From assembly GCF_004006635.1 (NCBI RefSeq), contig NZ_CP034842.1:1178001-1242000 (forward strand): a stretch of 64,000 nt of DNA, read 5' to 3'. The notes under the pieces are model-generated. The model saw only the letters and a program-made list of their open reading frames with translations. It was not told where the DNA came from and made no database searches. Below, piece by piece: positions 17,366 to 24,722 of this stretch. This DNA is from Fusobacterium necrophorum subsp. necrophorum. GTDB lineage: Bacteria; Fusobacteriota; Fusobacteriia; Fusobacteriales; Fusobacteriaceae. Both the position numbers and the translations under genes were made by a program. The stretch's first letter is position 1. Each line of letters opens with the position of its first letter.

Positions 17366-18189
17366 CAGTCATCATCTCGATCAACATTGACAATAATGAA
17401 TACAGGCAAATGATCGGAAACCTTATTTCTCATGACTTTATAATCCCGATTTGTGAAATCGACAGCTCCACTTTTTCCGGTAAATTCTTGAGTGTATATT
17501 TTGGACAAGAAAATATTGTCATAGGAATTTGCCATTTTTTTCATCCCAATCGTAGTTTTAATATTGGGATCAATTCCATAAATGATTTGATCCTTATCTT
17601 CATACAAAGGAGAAAAAGCCTCATCAAAGGCAGAAAGATTAAAATCTCCTCCGATTAAAATGTCGTTTTCCTTTTTGTCTCTATCCTGGAAATAACGATA
17701 GACTTTTATAAGATGAAAAGCTTCCGCCCTTCTTTCCGTTTCACTTTTTCCATAGACAGCATGCTGTAATACCAAAGTAAAGTCAAAATTAGCTATTTGA
17801 AAGCTGGCTCCGTAGGGTTCCCGGATAAATAATTTTTCTTTGTCAGGGTAAAATCCTTCAGAAGCTAAGAACTTAACCTTATCTTTTTTCCAAACATAGG
17901 CGTAATATTCTTTGTATTTTCGAGTTCCCACAGGAAAGGGAGAAATGTGATAATCCCAAGTATAATTTGTGTATTTATTCAAAGATTTTACAAGACGTTC
18001 CAAGCCTTCCGGAGTAATGACTTCCTCTAAGCCGACTAAATCAAAGTGGTTCATTGTTTTGGCAATTGTTTCAAAATCTTTTGGAGATTCTCCCAATTTT
18101 AATACATTAAAAGTAGCAATATACGCCTCTTGAGCAAGGCTTGCGATGGAAAGACAGAAAAAAAGTAAATATGGATAAAAAAACTTCAT
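17365..18189 (-). CDS. Secreted endonuclease/exonuclease/phosphatase-fold protein (DNase I-like)
   Basis: A 274-residue protein with a signal peptide (residues 1-18, ending LASLAQ). The mature part follows the EEP fold: ATFNVLKLG, the catalytic Glu in VGLEEVI, the GGDFNLSAFD block and the C-terminal KVSDHLPVF with the catalytic Asp-His pair. All key residues of a DNase I-like hydrolase are present, so it is probably an active secreted nuclease or phosphodiesterase; substrate unknown. The start at 18189 has AAAGGAG at good spacing. It heads a two-gene operon with thiN, an unexpected pairing. Confidence 0.85.
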   Translation of the reverse strand: MKFFYPYLLFFCLSIASLAQEAYIATFNVLKLGESPKDFETIAKTMNHFDLVGLEEVITPEGLERLVKSLNKYTNYTWDYHISPFPVGTRKYKEYYAYVWKKDKVKFLASEGFYPDKEKLFIREPYGASFQIANFDFTLVLQHAVYGKSETERRAEAFHLIKVYRYFQDRDKKENDILIGGDFNLSAFDEAFSPLYEDKDQIIYGIDPNIKTTIGMKKMANSYDNIFLSKIYTQEFTGKSGAVDFTNRDYKVMRNKVSDHLPVFIIVNVDRDDD

Positions 18190-18208
18190 AAACGGATCTC
18201 CTTTATTC

Positions 18209-18237
18209 AAAATATAGTACTTAGTACTTTATTGTAA
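18209..18237 (-). promoter_or_regulatory. Promoter with tandem AGTACT boxes upstream of the nuclease-thiN operon
   Basis: On the minus strand TTACAA (18237-18232), a 17-nt spacer and TATTTT (18214-18209) can serve as a promoter. The spacer holds two palindromic AGTACT boxes one base apart (18216-18221 and 18223-18228), which look like a repressor site. Confidence 0.5.
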
Positions 18238-18327
18238 CACATCAGAATGAATTCGCAAGGAAAATTTGAAAAAATAAAGGAGATATAGTACAATAGTAAA
18301 AATTCAAAAAGAATGAAGGAGGAAAGT

Positions 18328-19059
18328 ATGAAACAGATTGCAGCATTTTTTGATATTGACGGAACAATTTATCGAAATTCCTTAATGATAGAACATTTTA
18401 AAAAATTGATAAAATATGAACTTTTAGATGTGGAAAGTTATCAGGAGCATGTAGAGGAAGCCTTTAAATTGTGGGATACCCGTGTGGGAGATTACGATGA
18501 ATATTTGGATAAATTGGTTGAGGCTTATGTAAAGGCTATGGAGGGCTTACCGGTTTCCTACAATGATTTTATTTCGGATCAAGTGGTATATTTGAAGGGA
18601 AATCGAGTGTACAGCTACACCAGAGATCAAATTAAATGGCACAAAGAACAGGGACATAAGGTAATTTTTATTTCAGGAAGTCCGGATTTTTTGGTTTCCA
18701 GAATGGCTGAAAAGTGGGGAGCGGACGATTTTCGAGCTTCTGTTTATAAATTGGATGAGCAGGGAAAACAATATTCAGGAGAAATTATTCCCATGTGGGA
18801 TTCTAAACATAAAATGAAGGCTTTAGAAGAGTTTCAGAAAGAATACAATATTGATTTAAGTAAAAGTTATGCTTATGGAGATACCAATGGAGATTTTTCC
18901 ATGCTGATGAGTGTCGGATTTCCGAGAGCAATCAATCCAAGTAGGGAACTTGTTTTTAAAATAAAGGAAACCCCGTATCTACAAGAAAAAGCTAAGATTA
19001 TTATTGAAAGAAAAGATGTGGTATATGAATTAGATGCAAATATTAAAATAAAAATATAA
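18328..19059 (+). CDS. HAD-IB family phosphatase (SerB-like)
   Basis: A 243-residue HAD-superfamily hydrolase. Motif I is FFDIDGTIYRNS with the nucleophile Asp at residue 9, motif II is ISGSPDFLVSRMA and motif IV is AYGDTNGDFSML. An alpha-helical cap lies between motifs I and II, giving the IB subclass that includes phosphoserine phosphatases and phospholipid-linked phosphatases. The substrate is not evident. The start at 18328 is set by AAGGAGG; an ATG five codons earlier is too close to that site. It is monocistronic and divergent from the nuclease-thiN operon. Confidence 0.83.
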   Translation: MKQIAAFFDIDGTIYRNSLMIEHFKKLIKYELLDVESYQEHVEEAFKLWDTRVGDYDEYLDKLVEAYVKAMEGLPVSYNDFISDQVVYLKGNRVYSYTRDQIKWHKEQGHKVIFISGSPDFLVSRMAEKWGADDFRASVYKLDEQGKQYSGEIIPMWDSKHKMKALEEFQKEYNIDLSKSYAYGDTNGDFSMLMSVGFPRAINPSRELVFKIKETPYLQEKAKIIIERKDVVYELDANIKIKI

Positions 19060-19156
19060 TTTATTCTATAGTACAAGAACACTCGTAACTTTAGTTGTGA
19101 GAATTTTAGGTAGATTGAAAGTTTCATTCAAGATTAGGACATAATTTTACTGTAAG

Positions 19157-19196
19157 TACAACTTTTTATATTTCGCATAAAGAGTTGTATTTTTTA
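19157..19196 (+). terminator. Terminator between the HAD gene and ccdA
   Basis: A 13-bp stem with one G-T pair (19157-19169 with 19177-19189) is followed by TTTTTT. It isolates the ccdA-msrAB cluster from the HAD gene. Confidence 0.85.
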
Positions 19197-19304
19197 TATA
19201 TTTAAATTTAAGATTTTTATAAATAGTTTCTATTCCATCTTATGAAAAAATAGTTTATACTTTACTCATAAAGTCAAGTTTTGATTTGAAAGGAAGTGAA
19301 AATT

Positions 19305-19958
19305 ATGTTAAATGGTGAATTATTTGTAGGAGCAGTGTATCTCGCAGGCTTGCTTTCCTTTTTTTCTCCCTGTATTTTTCCGCTATTGCCGGTTTATCTC
19401 GGAATGTTGAGCAGCGGAGGAAAGCGATCTATTTTAAAGACAATAGTCTTCGTAGTAGGACTTTCCAGCAGTTTTGTATTGTTGGGATTTGGAGCGGGAA
19501 GTGTGGGAGCTTTGTTGACAAGTAATACTTTCCGAGTGATAAGCGGAGTTGTGGTTATTCTGTTCGGACTTATCCAAATGGATATTATCAAAGCTTCTTT
19601 CTTGGAAAGAACAAAATTGGTAGAACTTAAGAAAAAAGAGGAGGATAGTATTTTAGGAGCTTTTTTACTCGGATTTACTTTCAGTTTGGGTTGGACCCCT
19701 TGTGTAGGACCTATTCTGACTTCCATTTTATTTCTTTCGAGTGGAGGAGGAAACCCTGTATACGGAGCTTTGATGATGTTTATTTATGTTCTAGGTTTGG
19801 CAACTCCCTTTCTATTATTTTCTTTCTTCTCCGAACAGTTGGGAAAGAAAATGGGAAGTTTTAGCAAATATCTGATCCCTTTAAAAAGAATCGGGGGAGT
19901 TTTAATTGTTTTCATGGGAATTTTGCTATTAACAGATAAGTTAAATTTGTTTGTGTAA
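19305..19958 (+). CDS. ccdA: CcdA-type thiol-disulfide electron carrier
   Basis: A 217-residue inner-membrane protein with six spans. It passes electrons from cytoplasmic thioredoxin to periplasmic thiol proteins. The two redox cysteines are in the conserved places: SFFSPCIFPLLPVY in span 1 and GWTPCVGPILTS in span 4. The start at ATG 19305 leaves AAAGGA at a normal distance; a GTG three codons upstream is too close to it. It is the first gene of the msrAB cluster and is the expected electron source for the thioredoxin domain encoded next. Confidence 0.92.
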   Translation: MLNGELFVGAVYLAGLLSFFSPCIFPLLPVYLGMLSSGGKRSILKTIVFVVGLSSSFVLLGFGAGSVGALLTSNTFRVISGVVVILFGLIQMDIIKASFLERTKLVELKKKEEDSILGAFLLGFTFSLGWTPCVGPILTSILFLSSGGGNPVYGALMMFIYVLGLATPFLLFSFFSEQLGKKMGSFSKYLIPLKRIGGVLIVFMGILLLTDKLNLFV

Positions 19959-19997
19959 TATAACGAGCTGAAGTAAGAGTATGAAGGAGGATTATTT

Positions 19998-20672
19998 ATG
20001 AAAATTTGGAGAAAATTATTATGTACTGCGATGTTGGTTTTTGGATGCAGCACTGCTTTTGCAAAGGGGGAAGATTTTTCAAACATCATGCTAAAAGATG
20101 TGACAGGAAAGGAGTATTCTTTTGGAAAGGTAAAAAAGCCTACTTATGTCAAGTTTTGGGCTTCTTGGTGCCCGGTTTGTCTATCCGGTTTAGAGGAAAT
20201 TGATGAATTGAGTAAGGAGAAAAAAGACTTTGAAGTGGTTACCGTTGTCTTTCCCGGAAAGAAAGGAGAAAAGAATGGAGCAGACTTTAAAGCGTGGTAT
20301 CAATCTCTAGGGTATAAAAATATTAAGGTTCTATTAGATGAAAAAGGAGAAATTTTGAAATTGGTAAATCCAAGAGTATATCCGACTTCCGTGGTACTGG
20401 ATGCTTCTTCCAAAGTTCAAAAAGTCATTCCGGGTCACTTGGAAAAAGCGGAAATCAAGGCTTTATTCCCTATGATGAAAATGGACATGAAGCAAATGGA
20501 TAAAATGGATGCTATGAAGAAGGATGAAAAAAAAATGAATATGGAAAAAATGGGAGACAAGATGATGAAAGATAATATGAAAGAACACAAAATGAAAGAT
20601 TCTATGATGAAAGACGACAAAATGATGGAAAAATCCATGAATTCTATGCACGAAAAAAAAAAGACAATGTAA
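19998..20672 (+). CDS. TlpA-like thioredoxin domain protein with methionine-rich tail (N-terminal part of a Trx-MsrAB unit)
   Basis: A 224-residue exported thioredoxin-like protein. The signal peptide is about residues 1-22 (ending AFA), and the redox site is FWASWCPVC with cysteines at 58 and 61. A cis-proline segment is PRVYPTSVV. From about residue 159 the sequence is a low-complexity tail of 66 residues with 21 Met plus many Lys and Asp. It ends at A10 and a TAA at 20670-20672. The tail precedes MsrAB, which continues in the -1 frame, so this may be the first domain of one Trx-MsrA-MsrB protein as in Neisseria PilB. Electrons would flow CcdA to this domain to MsrA/MsrB. Confidence 0.88.
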   Translation: MKIWRKLLCTAMLVFGCSTAFAKGEDFSNIMLKDVTGKEYSFGKVKKPTYVKFWASWCPVCLSGLEEIDELSKEKKDFEVVTVVFPGKKGEKNGADFKAWYQSLGYKNIKVLLDEKGEILKLVNPRVYPTSVVLDASSKVQKVIPGHLEKAEIKALFPMMKMDMKQMDKMDAMKKDEKKMNMEKMGDKMMKDNMKEHKMKDSMMKDDKMMEKSMNSMHEKKKTM

Positions 20673-20686
20673 TATCAGCTGATATT
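20653..20686 (+). promoter_or_regulatory. Candidate -1 frameshift site: slippery A AAA AAG, 7-nt spacer and hairpin
   Basis: A run of ten A (20653-20662) is read GAA AAA AAA AAG in the thioredoxin frame, giving the heptamer A AAA AAG (20657-20663), as used in E. coli dnaX. Seven nt later a perfect palindrome (20671-20686) can fold as AATATC/GATATT with loop AGCT. The 0-frame stop TAA is at 20670. A -1 shift continues as [20 protein letters not shown] into MsrA. The alternative is a homopolymer length change or sequencing error. Confidence 0.65.
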
Positions 20687-21625
20687 CGGGAAATCTATCT
20701 GGCAGGAGGATGTTTCTGGGGAGTGGAAGCTTATATGGAGAAAATTTACGGAGTGGTGGATGCTGTATCCGGGTATGCAAATGGAAAAACAAAAAATCCG
20801 AAGTATGAAGATTTAATTTATCGAGGATCCGGTCATGCGGAAACGGTTCTTGTAAAATATGATGCCAATAAAATCAGCTTGGAAACACTGTTGAAATATT
20901 ATTTCAGAATTATTGACCCTACCAGTGTCAATAAGCAGGGAAATGATAGAGGAACACAATACAGAACAGGAATTTACTATAACAATATACAAGACAAAAA
21001 AATCATTGAGGAAGAAATTCGTCTACAACAACAAAAATATAAGAAGAAAATAGTAGTAGAAGTTTTAAATCTTCAAAATTTCTATAAGGCAGAAGAATAT
21101 CATCAAGATTATTTGAAAAAAAATCCGAATGGATATTGTCATATTGACCTTTCCAAAGCTCATGATATAATAGTAGACAAGAAGAAATATCCAAAATTGT
21201 CGGAAAAAGAACTAAAAATGAAATTAAACACACAACAATACAAGGTAACACAACAAGGGGATACCGAAAGAGCTTTTCAAAACGATTATTGGAATTTTTT
21301 TGAAGAAGGAATTTATGTGGATATCACAACAGGAGAGCCTCTATTCTCTTCCAAGGATAAGTATAATTCCGCTTGCGGTTGGCCAAGTTTTACAAAAGCG
21401 ATTGTACCGGAAGTGGTGACCTATCATAAAGATACCAGTTTCAATATGGTACGGACAGAAGTAAGAAGTCGAAGCGGAAATGCTCACTTAGGGCATGTTT
21501 TTGACGACGGTCCAAGAGACAGAGGTGGAAAACGATATTGTATCAACAGTGCAGCCATTCAATTTATCCCAATCAAGGAAATGGAAGCCAAAGGATATGG
21601 ATATTTATTATCACTTGTAAAATAA
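20663..21625 (+). CDS. msrAB: Methionine sulfoxide reductase MsrA-MsrB fusion (reached by -1 frameshift)
   Basis: About 320 residues: MsrA ([10 protein letters not shown], reducing the S-sulfoxide) followed from about residue 190 by MsrB ([24 protein letters not shown], catalytic Cys in RYCINSAAI, reducing the R-sulfoxide). The usual MsrB zinc cysteines are absent. The coordinates given start at the first codon after the slip. No ATG, GTG or TTG precedes the MsrA catalytic Cys codon (20711-20713) in this frame after the last upstream stop. The first such codon, GTG 20723, would delete the nucleophile. Translation must therefore come from the thioredoxin gene by frameshift, start at a rare codon, or the gene is broken. 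A signal peptide supplied by the upstream domain would place it outside the cytoplasm. Confidence 0.85.
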   Translation, partial: DNVISADIREIYLAGGCFWGVEAYMEKIYGVVDAVSGYANGKTKNPKYEDLIYRGSGHAETVLVKYDANKISLETLLKYYFRIIDPTSVNKQGNDRGTQYRTGIYYNNIQDKKIIEEEIRLQQQKYKKKIVVEVLNLQNFYKAEEYHQDYLKKNPNGYCHIDLSKAHDIIVDKKKYPKLSEKELKMKLNTQQYKVTQQGDTERAFQNDYWNFFEEGIYVDITTGEPLFSSKDKYNSACGWPSFTKAIVPEVVTYHKDTSFNMVRTEVRSRSGNAHLGHVFDDGPRDRGGKRYCINSAAIQFIPIKEMEAKGYGYLLSLVK

Positions 21626-21638
21626 AAGGAGAAAAACA

Positions 21639-22415
21639 GTGCGTTTATTGATAGCTGATGACGAGCCCCTAATTCGTCGAGGAATACAAAAATTAGTAAA
21701 TCTTTCTGAAATAGGAATAGAAGAAGTCTATGAAGCGGAGAATGGAGAGGAAGCTTTTCGATTGTTTGAAGAATATCGTCCGGAGATTGTCTTGTTGGAT
21801 ATTAATATGGCAAGATTGGATGGATTGAGTGTAGCAAAAAAAATAAAATCTCTCGTCCCGGAAACAAAAATTGCCATGATTACAGGGTATAATTATTTTG
21901 ATTATGCTCAGAAAGCAATTCGAATTGGAGTGGAGGACTATATTTTAAAACCGGTATCCAAGCAAGAAATATCGGAAATTATTACAAAGTTGGTACATTT
22001 TCATCAAGAAAAAAGAAGAAAAAAAATATTGCAACAGGTCTTTCAAAAGGAGACAGAGCCTGTTCCGGATAACAGTAAAGGGAATTATTATAGCAGTATT
22101 CAGAAGTATATGGAAGAATGTTATATGGATAGTCAATTTACTTTGGGGATGTTGGCAGAAAAATTGGAACTCAGTTCAGGATATTTAAGCATTTTATTCA
22201 AAAAAACTTTCGGAATTCCTTTTCAAGATTATTTATTACAACTGCGAATGGAAAGAGCTAAACTCTTGTTATTGACTACACATTTAAAAAATTATGAAAT
22301 TGCGGAACAGATTGGATTTGAAGATGTGAATTATTTCAGTTTAAAATTTAAAAAATATTTTCATCTCTCTCCAAAACAGTATAAAGAAATGGTGCTAAAA
22401 AATGAGAATGAATAA
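21639..22415 (+). CDS. YesN/AraC-type response regulator
   Basis: A 258-residue response regulator. The receiver domain has the acidic pocket LIADDEP, the phospho-acceptor Asp at about 54 (VLLDINM) and the Lys at about 104 (YILKPVS). The C-terminal 100 residues form an AraC-type double helix-turn-helix with LGMLAEKLELSSGYLSILFKKTFG and IAEQIGFEDVNYFSLKFKKYF. It starts with GTG 13 nt after msrAB and shares 14 nt with the kinase gene that follows. The position suggests it controls this cluster in response to oxidised methionine or another envelope stress; it is probably the counterpart of ModR in F. nucleatum (recalled, not checked). Confidence 0.9.
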   Translation: MRLLIADDEPLIRRGIQKLVNLSEIGIEEVYEAENGEEAFRLFEEYRPEIVLLDINMARLDGLSVAKKIKSLVPETKIAMITGYNYFDYAQKAIRIGVEDYILKPVSKQEISEIITKLVHFHQEKRRKKILQQVFQKETEPVPDNSKGNYYSSIQKYMEECYMDSQFTLGMLAEKLELSSGYLSILFKKTFGIPFQDYLLQLRMERAKLLLLTTHLKNYEIAEQIGFEDVNYFSLKFKKYFHLSPKQYKEMVLKNENE

Positions 22416-24057
22416 ATCTTTAAATATTAAGATTGGAATCTATTTTCTGTTAACCAATCTTATGCTGGTAATCATATTCGGAAGTATCTTTTATTTCAGT
22501 TCCAGCAATCTTTTAATTCAAAAAGATATTTCAGCAGCAGAAGAAGCGATTGCTCGAAGTGGAAATTATATTGAGCTCTATGTAAATAAATTGACTTCTT
22601 TGAGTGAACTGATTTCGCAGGACGAAAGTGTATATCGTTATTTAAAACATAAAGAGGAATCGGAAAAAGCCAGAATATTGAGAATGATTCAAAATACTTT
22701 GAAGACGGATCCTTACATTCAGTCTATTATTTTGTTACGGAAAGACGGTCATGTGGTTTCCAATGAAAAAAATGTAAATATGGAAATTTCCAGTGATATG
22801 ATGAAAGAAGAATGGTATGTGCAGGCTCTTAAGAATTCAATGCCTATTTTAAATCCTCTCAGAAAACAAAATTTTTCGCAGGATAATATGGAGCATTGGG
22901 TAGTATCCGTCAGTCGCGAAATTCATGATGAAAAAGGAGAAAATTTAGGAGTCCTTTTGATAGATGTGAAATATCAAGCTCTACGGGAATATTTACAAAG
23001 TCGGGAGCTAGGGGAACACGGAGATACGATTATCTTGGATGAACAGGAAAGAATTGTGTACTATAAAGATATTCCCTGTGTCAATGCAAAAAATAGTTGT
23101 TTGCAAAGATTTCGAAGGATTCGGGAGGGCTATGATAGAAACAACAATACCATTATGGTAAAATATCCTATCCGTCACACCAATTGGGTTTTGATTGGAA
23201 TTTCCTCTTTGGAAGAAATTAAAAGTTTAAAGCTCCATTTCTTTGAATTGATTTTTATGAGTGCTTTCGCTTCTCTTTTGATTACTCTGATTATCAGCAG
23301 TCTTATTTTAAATAGAATTACGAAACCGGTAAGACAGTTGGAAGAACATATGAGTCATTTTTCGGAAACTCTCTCGAAGGTTTCTTTGACCGGAGATGTC
23401 AGTGCGGAAATTTTGAGTTTGCAAAATCATTTTAATGATATGATAGAAAAGATTCAATATTTACGGGAATATGAAATCAACGCTTTACACAGTCAAATCA
23501 ATCCGCATTTTCTTTACAATACTTTGGATACGATTATTTGGATGGCGGAGTTTGAAGACATGGATAAAGTTATTTCCATTACGAAAGCACTTGCCAATTT
23601 TTTCCGAATTTCTTTGAGCAATGGAAAAGAGAAGATTCCATTGAAAGAAGAAATAAAACATATTCAAGAATATCTCTATATCCAAAAACAAAGGTATGAG
23701 GATAAACTGGAATATGAGTTTGATATTAACAGTTCTCTTGAAAATATTGAAGTTCCGAAAATTATTTTACAACCTTTGGTCGAAAATGCTATTTATCACG
23801 GAATTAAAAATTTACAGGGACCCGGAAAGATAAAGATTTATTCCAAAATTTTGGAAAAGAAATTTGAATTGCTGGTAGAAGATAACGGTGTTGGCTTTGA
23901 AAAAGCAAAGAAACAGGCAACGATGAAAATGGGAGGCGTCGGTGTTAAAAATGTAAATAAACGAATTCAATTCTATTATGGGGAAGAATATGGAGTAAGA
24001 GTCGATCAGGAATATAAAACGGGAGCAAGAGTTATTATTTCTCTGCCTTTGGTTTAA
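22402..24057 (+). CDS. YesM-type sensor histidine kinase
   Basis: A 551-residue membrane sensor kinase. A span at about 10-32 and another at about 278-300 bracket an extracytoplasmic sensory region of about 245 residues, probably a Cache-type domain. A HAMP-like linker follows, then the His_kinase family motif ALHSQINPHFLYNTLD (His at about 369) and an ATPase domain with ILQPLVENAIYHGIKN and a DNGVGF box. The ATG lies within the end of the regulator gene, so the pair is co-translated. With the preceding regulator it would sense a signal in the same compartment as the thioredoxin and Msr domains. Confidence 0.9.
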   Translation: MRMNKSLNIKIGIYFLLTNLMLVIIFGSIFYFSSSNLLIQKDISAAEEAIARSGNYIELYVNKLTSLSELISQDESVYRYLKHKEESEKARILRMIQNTLKTDPYIQSIILLRKDGHVVSNEKNVNMEISSDMMKEEWYVQALKNSMPILNPLRKQNFSQDNMEHWVVSVSREIHDEKGENLGVLLIDVKYQALREYLQSRELGEHGDTIILDEQERIVYYKDIPCVNAKNSCLQRFRRIREGYDRNNNTIMVKYPIRHTNWVLIGISSLEEIKSLKLHFFELIFMSAFASLLITLIISSLILNRITKPVRQLEEHMSHFSETLSKVSLTGDVSAEILSLQNHFNDMIEKIQYLREYEINALHSQINPHFLYNTLDTIIWMAEFEDMDKVISITKALANFFRISLSNGKEKIPLKEEIKHIQEYLYIQKQRYEDKLEYEFDINSSLENIEVPKIILQPLVENAIYHGIKNLQGPGKIKIYSKILEKKFELLVEDNGVGFEKAKKQATMKMGGVGVKNVNKRIQFYYGEEYGVRVDQEYKTGARVIISLPLV

Positions 24058-24086
24058 GTTGTTTAAAAATATGTAAAAATAGGAGA

Positions 24087-24133
24087 AGGGCTATCTCAAA
24101 AAATATCGTTGGAGATAAGCCTTTTTCTTTTTT
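24087..24133 (+). terminator. Terminator of the ccdA-msrAB-kinase cluster
   Basis: GGCT-ATCTC pairs with GAGAT-AAGCC, with one bulge, and is followed by TTTTTCTTTTTTT. It closes the five-gene cluster that begins at ccdA. Confidence 0.75.
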
Positions 24134-24227
24134 TGAAAGAAAAAAGGATGAAAAAAAAGGATAGTTGTATGAAAACTCGTATAGATATGATAAGAAGGCA
24201 TTTTTTTAAGTAAGGAGAGGGATTGTA

Positions 24228-24710
24228 ATGATTTGTAAGGATAATATTGGTTTCAAAAAATTGGAAGAGGCAATTAATGAAGTAGAAGATAAAGAAATGG
24301 CAATCATTCCCATTCTTCACAAGGCACAGGAAATTTTCGGCTATTTACCCGAGGAGGTACAGCAATTTATTGCTGAAAAGATGGAGATTCCTATCGGAAG
24401 AATTTATGGGATTGTCACCTTTTATAATTTCTTTTCCACCAATCCGAAAGGAAAACATCAAATATCTGTTTGTACAGGAACTGCCTGCTATGTGAGAGGA
24501 GCTCAAAAGGTGTTGGACGAAATCAAAAAAGAATTAGGCATTGATGTCGGCCAGACGACCGAAGACGGATTGTTTTCATTGGATTGTCTACGATGTATCG
24601 GAGCTTGCGGCTTGGCTCCTGTTATGATGATAGATTCCGATGTGCATGGGAAATTGGAAAAAGAGCAAGTAGCAGAAATTTTATCCTTTTACCGTAATCA
24701 AGAACAATAG
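24228..24710 (+). CDS. hydC: NuoE-like [2Fe-2S] subunit of the bifurcating hydrogenase (HydC type)
   Basis: A 160-residue thioredoxin-like ferredoxin subunit. The [2Fe-2S] ligands are in CTGTACYVRGA and LRCIGACGLAP, the NuoE pattern (C-x4-C ... C-x3-C). The N-terminal helical bundle has PILHKAQEIFGYLPEEV. It is followed by a NuoF-like subunit and an [FeFe]-hydrogenase. This three-gene order marks NAD-linked electron-bifurcating hydrogenases of the HydABC type (family knowledge). It has an AAGGAGAGG ribosome site. Confidence 0.92.
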   Translation: MICKDNIGFKKLEEAINEVEDKEMAIIPILHKAQEIFGYLPEEVQQFIAEKMEIPIGRIYGIVTFYNFFSTNPKGKHQISVCTGTACYVRGAQKVLDEIKKELGIDVGQTTEDGLFSLDCLRCIGACGLAPVMMIDSDVHGKLEKEQVAEILSFYRNQEQ

Positions 24711-24722
24711 GGGGGATGTAAG

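Noticed and set aside
20435-20792. Two open frames of 67 and 109 codons antisense to the methionine-rich tail
   Set aside because: They are shadows of the ATG/AAA/GAT-rich repeat, which reads as Ile/Ser/Phe or His/Phe on the other strand. Neither has a ribosome site or plausible composition.
20723-21625. GTG at 20723 as the start of msrAB
   Set aside because: It would remove GGCFWG, whose Cys is the MsrA nucleophile, and has no proper ribosome site position; the frame clearly carries conserved MsrA sequence upstream of it.
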